NCBI GenBank assembly: GCA_033032175.1
Contig: CM065318.1
Location: forward strand, 3,906,001-3,970,000
DNA from: Saturnia japonica
Lineage: Eukaryota; Arthropoda; Insecta; Lepidoptera; Saturniidae
Length of the DNA stretch: 64,000 nucleotides
Direction of reading: 5' to 3'
Below are positions 34,476 through 45,769 of this stretch, piece by piece. The notes beneath the pieces were generated by a model. It searched no databases, was not told where the DNA came from, and saw nothing but the letters and a program-made list of their open reading frames with translations. Within the stretch, counting starts at the first letter, position 1. Each line of letters starts with the position of its first letter. Position numbers and translations under genes: made by a program.

Positions 34476-34859
34476 TTAGAATTCGAAACGAATTAGTTGA
34501 TCGCCATAATGTCCAGGCCAGCTACCATTGAGTCACCTTCTTCATTCGAACCAAAGTTGATCGACAAAATGTGCGAGTCAGCTATGACATTATCTTTTTC
34601 TGGCATGTGTCCCACCTAAATATAATCGGCACAACATGTTTTTCTCTTCCACTGTCATTTATCAGATTCCCTTTCTCTCTTCTAGTAATATGACATGACA
34701 TTCATCTCTCTTCATGACATGCTAATACCACGTATTCCAACTTTGCCCTTGCAATACATTGTTGAAAACGTAATGTAATATAGAAAAACGTTGTTAAGTC
34801 TAAACATGTGAGTATGTGAAGTCTGTCTGTTTGTGCAATACTGTTCTATTATAAACTTT

Positions 34860-35210
34860 TTAAACATATTACAGATTTGCAGGACAATAAGTTTAAGGAC
34901 CACGTAAAGCAAGTTTTATGGTCGAAAGGATATATTACAGGATGAATTATTACGTAAATGATAGTGATATATTGTAGTGACACCCTAAATTACTACATCA
35001 ATATAAAAATATAACGAACTACTGTAAACAAACTGTACAATCAGTAAAAAAATCACTTCAAAATATTGATAAATCCGATCCAGTTTTTGCCGGCTTATCT
35101 CGAACACTGAGATGTTTTCTGAACCGGTAGTAATGCTTCAACGTTCAAATGCCTTCTAAGGGTCTAAATTGAATGAAGTATTTTTGATTTGATTTTTACC
35201 CCAATATTAG
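34860..35210 (+). pseudogene. LINE 3' end, copy 1 (C-terminus and UTR)
   Basis: DNKFKDHVKQVLWSKGYI, then NYYVNDSDI, can be read with one frame slip. The following UTR (TTTGCCGGCTTATCTCGAAC, GAACCGGTAGTAATGC, CCTTCTAAGGGTCTAAATTG) matches 63440-63545. Same LINE family as 63165-63560. Confidence 0.65.
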
Positions 35211-35594
35211 TAGATATATCACTTGCAGCTGAGATAGACTTCAATTAATCATCGCTTGTATAAATTTACCATCAGTAGTGATTAACACACCGCAACCGTA
35301 AGCCAATCCGTCATAAAACGCCAACAAAATATAAACTCGTGTTTTTAATACGCCAATACAGAGTCGTATATTTCGAAGTAATTCGGTCGATATGCAAAAT
35401 CTGAATGTTACCACACTGGTCTTGAACTATATACGTTCACTCGGACAAATACAGTGGAAATATTTTGTTTGTGCTCGTACGAATTGGGCAACTTGAGATC
35501 TATGGATGATTCTAATATTCAATCTCGTGGTTGATCGAGCTTCAAATTTACCTTCTCGCTTCTCTTATCATGAGGCTAGTATAAAAGCAAACTG

Positions 35595-36010
35595 ATTAAT
35601 ATCATATGTAAAGGTCTCACCCCGCGGTGCATGAGAGGAACCATCATTTAACCTGTTATGCCATTACTGGGCACAAGCCTCCCTTAAGTATTTTCAATGG
35701 ATTCGATCTTTAATCTTTCGCATCCATTCGAATACAGCCATCCTACACAAGTCATCGCTCCATTTTGCAGGGAGGTGTCCCACATTTTGTTTGCCTAAAC
35801 GGTCTCCACTCAAGAACTGGTTGATTCCTTCGGTTATCAGTTCTTAGGCATATGTGATCAGCCCACTTCCACTTCAGCTAGCTAACTAATTCTTTGAGCT
35901 ATGTCGATAACTGTAGTTCTCTGTGTGATTACATAATTTCTGATGGTATCTTTGAAAGAAACTCCGAGCATATCGCTTGCCATAGCTCACTCAGGAAATG
36001 TCATGAAATG
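35595..36010 (-). pseudogene. LINE polymerase C-terminal region (RTE-like), decayed
   Basis: On the minus strand one frame gives MLGVSFKDTIRNYVITQRTT, then VIDIAQRIS, and further on KQNVGHLPAKWSDDLCRM and AVFEWMRKIKDR. This is the end of an RTE-type polymerase (the MLGVS..RIRN / W-SDDL / W-M-R-x-x-x-D-R pattern). Several in-frame stops show it is dead. Confidence 0.75.
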
Positions 36011-37395
36011 TAGTGCTATAAGAGGAATAGTTTTAAGTTATTCAAAGTTAGGTGACAAGTCGATAAGATTTACCGTTTGATTATTTAGTAATTGCATAAC
36101 TTACAGCATTGTTTTTTTAAGGTTCATCTATAATGAGGTTTGTTAGGTTAGCGTTTGCTTTTTTTTAATTACGAGAAGACAAGCTTACACAAGGTGCATA
36201 CGCGACACAGTATCTCGTTTCGACATTCGTGTTTAGTATTTAGTCACTTTTTTGTGTTATAGCGTAGGCATGTATGATCGGTAGCGGTTTTTACCTAACA
36301 CTACGAAGATCAGCTGAAACTCACAGATGTTGATGTTGGTAGTAAGTTAATCCATCACCAAGAATAGTGATAACATTCGTCAACGAATCTTTATCTGATT
36401 GACGAGCAATAGAAGATCCCGTAATTTGTATAAAACTGATATCTATACATACAATAAACACGTAACAGATTGATGTCTGTACATAGAAGATATATGAGAA
36501 AAACTGTTATTGGGGGTCTCTATAAACGAAGCAGAACCCAAAACAATGATTGTTAGAATTTTTGTCTGTTTGTCTGTTTGCCAATTTTTGTGCGCGCTAA
36601 TCTCAGAAACGGCATAACCGATTTGGAAAAGGTTTTCAATAATATATTGTGGTAAGGTTCACTTAACATTTAGTGTTTGTTTTACTTCAATAAGTTTATA
36701 AATAAAATAGTTATATCAATTTAAAAAATCACGTCGAACGTTTGTTCGATAAAAATGCAATAAAATAGCTCTACAGTTGAATTGACTGAAATTTTAGTTA
36801 TCTGAATATTATGGTTTGTAAAACGATGATGATTGAAACCTTTCATAAAGTTAAAAAATGAAGAGTTTTAAAAAATTGTAATTCCAATATAAGTTGACCT
36901 CAGATCTATGTGATAAATCATATTAAAAAGGGGTCAGCATAGGTTGGATATTTGTCAGTTGAATATATCTGCGCCGTTGCTAGGGATGGCAATTCATTTC
37001 GAAAAGGTTGATTCGAATCGAAATCTTGTGAATCGATTCCCAAAAAAATCGATGTCTAAAAGATCGATCTCTCTAAAATCGATCTTATTTCGATTCACTT
37101 TCGCATTTGTATTAACAATATAAAAATCCCTAAAATAGAAAATTAAAAGGACACCACAAAAGTAGATTTTTTGTAATTTTTACCTTACTAAAGTATCGGT
37201 TATTATAGAGAAACATAGAAAGGTATAGAGAGAGAGAATTTATTACAGGTATATAGGGAAAGAAAATTCATTTCAAAAATTTATTATTATAAACTGTTGT
37301 CGTTATATTGATGTTTGGTAATAATTTATTATTAGTATTTTAATTGGTAAATGACACCATACAAAATGAATGCATAATGAATTGAATAATCCATA
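36011..37395. other. AT-rich sequence with a Helitron-like tail fragment and a cluster of TCGAT motifs
   Basis: Near 36555-36620 TTTTTGTCTGTTTGTCTGTT and CTAATCTCAGAAACGGCATA resemble the start of a Helitron-like repeat. At 37005-37105 GAATCGA/TCGAT motifs are dense. No gene is supported. Confidence 0.45.
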
Positions 37396-37397
37396 CC

Positions 37398-37860
37398 TAC
37401 TAATATTATAAATGCGAAAGTAATTATGTCTGTCCCGTCTGTTGCATTTTCAAGCCTTGACCGCTGAACCAATTTTGAAGAAGTTTGGTTGAGAAAGGTC
37501 ATAGGCTACTTTTGGAAATAAAATTGGAAGGGGTGAAAGTTCGTATAAAGAACCTAATTTTGATGTATTTTGATATAGAAATATGTAGGAATTAGGAGAA
37601 AGACTTTGGCTACCTTATGTAGTGAAAATAAAACTATACTGGGTGAAATAGAGGATGAAGGTTTGTACGAAGAACCCGATAAACCAATTTTGATGAATAG
37701 ATATTTATTGGACCTTGGAGACGGACATAGGGTTCCTTATGGTGCAAAGATAAAACATGAAGGGGTCAAATAGGGGATGAAATTTTGTATGAAGAACCCA
37801 CTATTTCTAAATTTAGGGATATGAAAATTCATATTTATGCTTTTAGGAAGAAATAACAGC
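37398..37860 (+). repeat. Repeat beginning TACTAATATTATAAATGCG
   Basis: The start is shared with the Helitron-like family, but the body (GTCTGTTGCATTTTCAAGCC, TTGACCGCTGAACCAATTTT) is of a different subfamily, also seen at 45960 and 50965. It is truncated by the LINE that follows at 37895. Confidence 0.5.
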
Positions 37861-37894
37861 GTTTCGCGTTTAAAAAAATAAGGGATGATTTACA

Positions 37895-38915
37895 ATACAC
37901 ATAGACTGCACCCCTTGATACTAAGCAAAATGACCTCGAGACATAAGCTTACATTATACAATACGTATGCCCGTCCTATCATGACATATAAGCTGCGCCA
38001 CATTCGCACATACGTCAAAGATGAACATTAACAAATTCCAAATACTCCAAACCCGATTTTTACGTAAAATTAACAAAGCCCCTTGGTACGTTGGTCCAAT
38101 CGTATATTAGATATCTTACGCGATCATACTTCGACACTGCTTCGAATCACGTGAATACGTTGGTGAAAGCTGCCGCGACTTAAATCCCAAAACCGTACAT
38201 CCCCCGCGAACAACTCCGGCCATTTATAAGATCGAGGAAATAAACAAATACTACTTCACCGTCTCTCCAAACAAAGCGTGCTCGCGCCCACGCCCGCGAA
38301 ACCACCGTACCCTCCGCAAGAGACGGGCGGCTAATTTCGCTCCCGCAAACCCGTTATGCCCTCCCTTTCTTGCGAAAACTCAAGCCCAGGTCCGTTCCCT
38401 CGGCGTAGAACCCTTGAGTCATGCTGCCGCTCGCGCGATACTGGTGACACTGCACTTGCAATCACGTAGCTACGCACACACAATATGTACATAAATACAT
38501 GCACACCACATAAGTATATAGATTCTGTAAGGGACCTTTTTTCTTTCTTTTTTTACGGTATTTACTTTCGATTATGTTTCCAGAATACTAAGTACATATA
38601 CACATATTCATTCCTTTCTCCCAGGAGGCAGGGACATGTATATATGTATGCGTTAGTTTAGCTCGAAATTTCTACGGATAGGGAATATAGGAATAGGGAA
38701 TAGGGGATAGTCAGTTCGCGACTTTTTCACAATCGCAGTAACAGCCCAAGCAGACGTCCGGCCACTTTGGCACCCTTGTGCGCATGTTGTTCACGCTTTC
38801 GCGGCTGAATGCCTTAAGCGCTCGCCCTCAAGCCTGGTGAAGCTGTCAAAGCCATCAGTGGCTCTATTTCTTTAGGGTGCCTTAGGCTAACAGTATAGTC
38901 AGTGAGAAAAAAAAA
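37895..38915 (+). mobile_element. Jockey-like LINE, 1-kb 3' end, decayed
   Basis: The first part encodes the polymerase C-terminus with stops and frameshifts: ACATAAGCTTACATTATACA corresponds to KLTLY, and later pieces read TVSPNKACSRPRPRNHRT and RRAANFAPAN, matching the end of the 6750-9053 protein. The UTR keeps TTTCTCCCAGGAGGCAGGGA and GCCTGGTGAAGCTGTCAAAG, and it ends in an A-run. Older than the 6.2 and 9.3 kb copies. Confidence 0.8.
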
Positions 38916-38923
38916 ACCATCTA

Positions 38924-39080
38924 TGAGTTTCTCTTGGTTTATCGTGTTCAGAGATTAGTCAGTGTATATACAGTAATATAGCGGGGTGGTAGAGATCGCG
39001 ACCTCCATACACATAGTGATAAACACATGTATGATTTTCTTTTGGTTTGTCGTGTTCAGGGATCAGTCCGTATATATCTA
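38924..39080 (+). repeat. Short Helitron-like pieces, duplicated
   Basis: TGGTTTATCGTGTTCAGAGA (about 38936) and TGGTTTGTCGTGTTCAGGGA (about 39042) are two copies of the same internal Helitron-like segment, reverse to the one near 9960. This suggests nested or tandem fragments. Confidence 0.45.
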
Positions 39081-39084
39081 TATT

Positions 39085-39723
39085 ATTAATAATTTAGTAA
39101 AGCGGACGAGATTTTTTGTGTGTTTGTTTAAACACGGTAATCTCTGGACAACAGGTTGCAGTCGGATTCGAAAAATTCTTTTTGTATATGATAGCCAAAT
39201 TCACGAAGAATAGTATAAGCTATCTGGAACTAAGCTAAACCTCTCAGCTAGACTTAAATATTGATTTTTGTTTAAGTAAGTCGAAGTGAATGTGTTCCCG
39301 AAATGCTTTATCATCGTGCGCTGTCGTAATGGTTAGTGATACGTAAATATAATATTCCAAAAAAAAAAAATTGTTCCTTAGTGTATCTAAAAAAAGTCTC
39401 CGATAACATATGCCTATTTCTTAATAGCATAAGCCACAATAAGGTATTTTGCGAGTTTTTATGTTGAAGAATAAAATTGATTTTGAGCTTTATTTTTAGG
39501 CTTATCATACCTTACGAACAAAGTTATTTCATCATAAAAACAATTTAAATTTTTCTTTTTATAGTATGTAATTAGTACACATAGTTTAGGAGAAAATGAA
39601 AAATTAAAATAATTTGTACTTGCGGGAAGTGATAACAATTATGATAGACTACACGAGACCGTCGCGTTGGCGGCGCGGTATTTGTCGGATAAAAACGCGG
39701 ATGAAACCGAGGGGCACAGCTAG
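39085..39723 (+). mobile_element. Helitron-like non-autonomous element
   Basis: It starts ATTATTAATAATTTAGTAAA and ends GAAACCGAGGGGCACAGCTAG, with the intact 3' CTAG. The interior matches 24417-24939 (AAACACGGTAATCTCTGGAC, CAGTCGGATTCGAAAAATTC). Confidence 0.65.
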
Positions 39724-40134
39724 TAAATATAATAAAAATATTTTTTTCTTTGCCTTATGAGCGACCGCATAGGTCCTCGATTTTCTAGCATCTTCTGTTT
39801 CTAACTTTGGTTTGAGGACCACAAAATTTTTGTCGTTGATTTGTCCTGATACGCCATAGATAGATTCTATTAATATAAATTCAATTCATCGATGACAGAC
39901 AAATCGAGATAATATCGATATTGTTTAATTGCTGTCTATACCTCTCAGTCGATTGTTGATTACCGATAACGAATAATAAATCGATTGACATGACATTTTA
40001 GAGTCGAGAGCGAAAATTATACTCAAGGTTTACAAACAATACTTGATATTTAGAGATGAATTTGTGATTTACGCAACCTTTTAAATTAAATGCAATGTCA
40101 TCAGTCCTCTTCGTACATTATCTCTTTATACAAG

Positions 40135-40400
40135 ACAATTTTTAACAAAAAACAAAACCAACATCAATGGTTTTGAGGAGTTCCCTGATGTATCTTCGAA
40201 GTCGAAGGTCAAATCCCAATGAAATTAATTTGTGACCATCCTCAAGGTACCCCCTTTCCCCCTTCCGATAAAAAATAATCATTTATATCAGTTGATAAAC
40301 AAAGAAGTTAAGGCTAAACATACATTTCATTGGACCTTTTAGAGAACGTCTCAAAATCATTGTAGTTGGTCTTTTTTTTTTTTTAATTATTCTATTAAAG
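40135..40400 (-). repeat. TTGAAGTCGGTTAA family, copy 5
   Basis: ACAATTTTTAACAAAAAACA, CCAACATCAATGGTTTTGAG, TCGAAGTCGAAGGTCAAATC and TTGATAAACAAAGAAGTTAA, in minus orientation. Confidence 0.65.
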
Positions 40401-40559
40401 ATGAAGTCGAAAAAGTTGATTGAGAGTTTTAGCGGATTTTGCAGCGTTATCGATCATATTCAATCAAAATTATTTATTTCTAAATAAAAGAATAAAAAAT
40501 ACGTGTGCAGTTTACACGCGGTAGAAGTGAGTCCTTTAGAAAACAAAAATATCTCCTTA

Positions 40560-40690
40560 AAAATCTCTTTTTAAAAATCCTAAAAAGGGAGCATTCGAAC
40601 TATCGATCACTGGTACTCTACATACTACAGCACGTACAAGTCTGGCCGTATCACACCGCTAGACCAATTCAACGAAGGTCATAATTATGA
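40560..40690 (-). repeat. tRNA-derived SINE head, reverse
   Basis: The minus strand reads TTGGTCTAGCGGTGTGATAC (A-box-like) and later TCGATAGTTCGAATGCTCCC (B-box-like), about 60 bp apart. A genuine tRNA gene is unlikely because the stems do not pair convincingly. Confidence 0.45.
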
Positions 40691-40699
40691 AAATCAGGA

Positions 40700-41480
40700 C
40701 TAGCATTCATCGTGTGTAATCGAAATGTGTTCTGTCTCGTTTGTCTCTTTTTAGTGTCACTTTTTCGTTTTACCGCGTTTTAAATCACACCAGTACTAAA
40801 TAAGCTTTCACTTCAAAAAATGACATTTGCCATTTATATGATTGTAATTGAACTCCGCTATGTTTAGTGACGTTGAATAACTTCAGAAGTCAAAGTTTCA
40901 CTTTGAACTTGTATAACTGATTAAATAACTATGATTTTTGTGATGTTGATATATTTATTAGGTAATTGTGTCGCTTGTTATGCAAACGCAATACATTTTT
41001 ATGTTTATTTTCTACAAATGTTCTATATTATTAACAGCGTTTAATGTCAAAATATATTCAGCAAATGCGACTTTTTACATTTGTTAATTTTTAGTAGACT
41101 AATTTTTATTGTATAATCTATATTATATCTTGATTTGATTGCTTTGCATGTTACTAAGTGATCTATTTTTACCCGACTAAGTCAAAGCCAAAAAGAGGAC
41201 CAGAGAACGGTTTAAAAAAAAACTGGATCAGCTTTTATTTTTTAATTATATGTAAACTTTTGTATATTTTTTTAAATCTAAGCGATAATTTCAGCCTCAT
41301 GTAATCCCAGATCTAAATTAAAAAAAAAAAAAAAAACTAATTTACCCTTCTATTTACTACCCAGGCGTAACCACGTTTAAAAAGCTAGTGAATTACACTC
41401 CCTGATAAATAATCTTCCAATTATGAAATTATCAAATCAAAAACATAATTAACATAATTTATCATAGGCAGTGTTCAATA
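40700..41480. other. AT-rich sequence, no gene seen
   Basis: A family-G terminal piece (TTTTACCCGACTAAG) lies near 41168. Nothing is coding. Confidence 0.5.
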
Positions 41481-41483
41481 GAG

Positions 41484-41655
41484 CAAGTAGGTGTTTGCAA
41501 TCCACCGTATGGCCGTTTGCCACATGTATCGGATTGTGTGCCAACTCGGGACATGAGCACTGACCGCTGAGCTGCCTTGCCCGCGGCGATGTCGGTACCG
41601 ATTGCGCCAGACGCCTCTCGATTATACAGTTGGAAAGACAAGTTCTTTAATATAG
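41484..41655. other. GC-rich island of unknown nature
   Basis: This 170-bp block has a much higher GC content than its surroundings. On the plus strand an AG ends at 41469, and a phase-0 frame then runs to a TGA at about 41568 (VGVCNPPYGRLPHVSDCVPT inside it). On the minus strand an open frame containing GTDIAAGKAAQRSVLMS crosses the whole block. It could be an exon on either strand or a transposon piece; the evidence does not separate these. Confidence 0.35.
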
Positions 41656-41749
41656 GTATCGTTAAATCTTTTTTATCTTGTTTCACAAACAAGATAATAA
41701 ATTGTAACTGGATTTTCGATGACATTTGTGTGATGATAGGGCATTTTTA

Positions 41750-41975
41750 ATCGACTTCAAAAAAGGAGGGATTCTCAATTCGATTGTGTATTTTTTTTGG
41801 ATGTTCAGCCATAACTTCTTTGCTTATAAACCGTTTTAGATGAATCCTATTTGTTTGGAAAGGGGATAACTCAAGGATAGTCACAATTTAATTTCATTGG
41901 TATTGGACCTTCGACTGTGTAAATACATCAGGGAATTTCGCAAAAGTTGTTTTTTTCCATTAAGAATTGTTTTGT
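41750..41975 (+). repeat. TTGAAGTCGGTTAA family, copy 6
   Basis: CGACTTCAAAAAAGGAGGGA, ATGTTCAGCCATAACTTC, TTTGCTTATAAACCG and CATTGGTATTGGACCTTCGA, in plus orientation; nearly full length. Confidence 0.7.
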
Positions 41976-42375
41976 GAAAGCAATAGTCGTGGTTGTAGAG
42001 TGATTTTACCAAAGAATTGTTCTGAATTCCCTTATATTTATTAATTTAAATTGGTAATCATAAAGTAATAAATTACCGAATTCATATTTCTATGTTGGTA
42101 GCACTATCGGCTGACGGTGGAGGAAAAAATCTTGGGGAAACCATCGTGAGGAAACACGGACGCTTGAGAAAAGTTCTTGTAGTACCAACTATATATGGGA
42201 AAAATAATAAAAATATGAGTTTTTAGGCTTTCAAAATCGCCAATATGTCGTGAGCTGGCTAGTTAATGGTAATTAAGCCAGAACCATCATTCGCGAAGAA
42301 GTTTTCTCAGGAATCTTAAAAATTATAAGGTAAAAAAATCGGTTGTCTATAAAGTCGGTTTACTGACGATAGTTG

Positions 42376-42760
42376 AACGTGACAACGTCATAAGAAAATA
42401 CTGATGGAATGGTATCATTTTTGAAAAGAAAATTTTAATTTTATTTCGCCGCAATTATCGTTGCTATAAACAATTGATACCACATTCACTTTTCAATGCA
42501 CTTCATACTTGACGAACACATGTAAATGTATTATTGTATAGCAGCTGTCCACGCGGACGCATCGCTCACTCAAGTAGGAGAGAGACAGATGTCGAACGCT
42601 GCCGAACGCGGATGCTGATTGTGCCTCTTTGTCGTTCGTTCCGCGCTCTCTCTTGCACTTCAAGCCTTAAATGAAACGCCTCAGAGCGAGGTAACGCCGC
42701 ATGAGTCATGTTTTTTCGTGCGTGCAGTTGGCTCCATCGAATTATAAGACGTTGTCACGT
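42376..42760. mobile_element. MITE-like element, TIR CGTGACAACGTC
   Basis: CGTGACAACGTCATAAG at the left and TTATAAGACGTTGTCACG at the right are inverted repeats of about 16 bp. The right half is GC-rich (CGAACGCTGCCGAACGCGGA, GCGTTACCTCGCTC reversed). No open frame. The target duplication is not clear. Confidence 0.55.
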
Positions 42761-42999
42761 CAAAAACCGTTACCAGTAACTGCGTAAATCGGAGGTAATA
42801 CGCTCATTCTGGCGTTAGTTCAATCCATTATTGATGTTATAATAACGGGAAACTGATTGTATATGCGTAGACTGATGGTCTGATGGTCCGGAATGATAGA
42901 TATTTAAATGTTTTAATAATTTTTGTAATCCATACCTTATGGCATGTGTGTATGTAAGTTTTCGATTGGACTGATGGTCAGTCTGAATGACCGTGATCA

Positions 43000-43975
43000 A
43001 GATCCAAGATCACGAACTGAACTGACGCCAGAATAACCGTATAACTTCCGACTTAAGACAGCATTAAAAAAAATTAAACACAGAATATTATTCCTTGAAA
43101 ACTAAATTAATGTTTTATTAGGATAAAAAATTGCGATGAAGCCAAGTCTCAAAAGATTTAACAAAGGAACAACCTAACATGCGATATGAATTAAGTTATT
43201 AATTATTATTTTATTTTTATTCATAACAAATGTGCAGCTTATTGTACATAGTAATGTTGTTATATTATTTAAATACTAAACTGGTAATGGTGTAATAACT
43301 TTATTTATAATTATGTTAAACTAATTATGTGATTATTTATGGCCGATAAGTGAGATTTCTTGTGTTTAATTACCTTGCGTTTGTCTTGCAGAGTTATAAT
43401 AATATGTACATATAAATTCTCAAAAGTGTTTTTCCCTGGTAGCACCATATTATCTCTAGAGAGAGATTAAAATGAAATAAAACTAAATAAATAAATAATT
43501 AATTAAACCTCTAGATGAAAGTTATTTAATTAAACTGATGTTAGAGAGAGCTCTCTCTCTCTCTCTACTATTACTACTACATCTCTTATCAAAAATGTAT
43601 GATTCAAACATCATTATAAAACTTATTTTCCCCGCTATTGTCGAAACGTAAACAAATAGTTTAAAATTAATGTTTTCGTTAAAAACATTATTAAAAAAAA
43701 ATCAATAGCAATGCTATCTTTTGATTCTAATATTTAAGTATAATAACATGACAGATGTCCTGTAATGTGTGATATAAACGCACGGATCGGCTACCAATTT
43801 TTTTTTTTTAAATGGGCGTAGGTATGTCTAGCCCGTTACTTTTCGCTGCGGTGTTTTTAGGTGAGCACGATGGCACAGTCAATATATCCTAATTTGTAAG
43901 TGGTCGCAGCTTTTCACTTATTTCTTTTACCATCAGATAAAGCGTATTTTGGCAAGCTTGATTGAAAATAAAATA
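43000..43975. other. AT-rich sequence with a GA/CT microsatellite
   Basis: GAGAGAGCTCTCTCTCTCTC at about 43546 is a small GA/CT palindrome. There is otherwise no gene or repeat that I can name. Confidence 0.5.
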
Positions 43976-43979
43976 TAAT

Positions 43980-44125
43980 GTAATAGAAAGCAAATGGTGG
44001 TAGCGTTTGAACATCGCGTAGACAGGTGAACATTCGAATCTTACGATAAGCTAGTAGTTTATCTAGCTTAGTGATAGGCCATTTTAAGTTCTTTCTAGTC
44101 TTGAAAATCTGCCATTAAACCTTTT
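43980..44125 (+). repeat. SINE-like fragment
   Basis: AACATCGCGTAGACAGGTGA followed by ACATTCGAATCTTACGA resembles the tRNA-derived head of the 30.6-kb SINE. Confidence 0.45.
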
Positions 44126-44139
44126 TTTTCGCAGCTATA

Positions 44140-44552
44140 TTTTGCTGATTCTTTTTTACCTTTGCCATACCGTGCAGATATGTCTCCCAACTAACGTATT
44201 CTCTCCTCCCTATGATATTGGATCCTCCAAACGAGGTGTGAAGAAGCATTTCAGCGGATTGACAACGATGGCTGCCGATGAAAATGTGTCAACGACGGTC
44301 GCCATTACTTGTAGCAATAAACAAGCTAAGTTATTAAAAAGGGAACAAAAAACCTGACTGCAACAATGTCACAAAAAAAAAAATCATTTTGCTTTTTATT
44401 TGAATCTCAGATGTCGTACCTATGCCACTTCACACAATTAAGACGAATCTAACGACACTTCGTATTCTAAAATCCATCAAGATGTCTAGGCTACAGAGTG
44501 TGCTAAAGAAATAGACATACATACATACTCCTTTTCGCAGTCGGGTAAAAAG
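44140..44552 (+). repeat. Repeat families H and G, contiguous
   Basis: CCTCCCTATGATATTGGATC and CTCCAAACGAGGTGTGAAGA match the 26.8-kb piece. From about 44390 the sequence matches 21190-21403 and ends CGCAGTCGGGTAAAAA. The open frame at 44142-44357 is probably incidental. Confidence 0.55.
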
Positions 44553-44585
44553 ACTGGCTAGAGCTTTTAGATTAAAAGTATCTTA

Positions 44586-45173
44586 GACCTGTTATGATTA
44601 AAATTTAATTTAGGTAAGAAGAGAGATAGAGAATAAACTAAACGTAGGTAAAATGAATGGAAGTTTTATAATTTAGGTTAGTTATGTATAATTTTCCAGC
44701 ATACCTTACAATTTTCAGATAATATGGGTTTTACAAATTATTAGTACACAATTTTAATGTCCATAACCGAGACGTTCTTCTTGCTCCGACAGCTCAGCGT
44801 AGAGATCCTTACCTAGGATCTCTCCGTGTTGAGTAGGTAGGCCAAACAAGGTTGAATCACGTGCGGCTCACACCACGTGTCCGCTGAGGGCGAGCCTCGT
44901 GATTCAACCTTGTTTGGCCTACCTACTCAACACGGAGAGATCCTAGGCAAGGATCTCTACGCTGAGCTGTCGGAGCAAGAAGAACGTCTCGGTTATGGAC
45001 ATTAAAATTGTGTACTAATAATTTGTAAAACCCATATTATCTGAAAATTGTAAGGTATGCTGGAAAATTATACATAACTAACCTAAATTATAAAACTTCC
45101 ATTCATTTTACCTACGTTTAGTTTATTCTCTATCTCTCTTCTTACCTAAATTAAATTTTAATCATAACAGACC
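44586..45173. repeat. 580-bp near-perfect palindrome (fold-back element)
   Basis: The arms at 44589-44861 and 44898-45170 (273 bp each) are exact reverse complements except for one base (CCTTACCTAGG versus CCTTGCCTAGG), with a 36-bp centre. GACC stands on both sides (44586-44589 and 45170-45173), so if the termini are taken as TGTTATG...CATAACA the element has a possible 4-bp target duplication. The outer arms are AT-rich; the inner 110 bp of each are GC-richer and contain a secondary 9-bp hairpin, AGAGATCCT / AGGATCTCT. No protein is encoded. A transcript would fold into one long duplex RNA. Alternatives are a fold-back transposon, a recent inverted duplication, or a sequencing or assembly palindrome. 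Confidence 0.95.
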
Positions 45174-45174
45174 G

Positions 45175-45765
45175 TATTGTCACTTAATATTGGATGAGAT
45201 TCCGATACATATATATTAAAAGGAAAAAATATGAATATTTCAAACTTAACTTCCAGTTTTTTACGAAAACATATATTTTTTACGAATGTTTGTGAGAGTA
45301 ATAAATTTTAATTATTGCCGGCAGCGCTTTAATCGGATGTTACGACACACTGATGTTAATCATGAAACAGTTAACAAAAACAACTGCGAGCTCATTTTTG
45401 ATAATCTAACACAAAAGCAGCTTTATTATGTAAAGTTATACAATACAAATTAATGTTAATTTTATACGTCTTAATTTAACATCTGTGTCAAGGCGCAGGA
45501 TGGCTCGTCCAAGAATCATTGACTTCGGCCACCGCTATTTAGGTACTTACCAAGTTTTGATAATATCGCTCGCTATTTTGTAACCTATCTCACTTTTCTA
45601 CCTGACTCTATTATGCTCCATTTAAAACCTCACTGCTTTTATTCGATATATTTTCATCTTAGCGAAATTTTTTGATCCGAATAACTAACCTACACAGTAT
45701 TTATACAAAAACTAAATGTAATCTGTATCAACCGACACGCCTCTGCTTACCCCCTGCTAGCTTCC
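45175..45765. other. AT-rich sequence, no gene seen
   Basis: No supported feature apart from simple AT-rich sequence. Confidence 0.5.
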
Positions 45766-45769
45766 TAGC

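Noticed and set aside
44142..44357. 71-codon plus open frame
   Set aside because: It lies in a dispersed repeat that also appears at 26.8 kb, where the frame is not kept.
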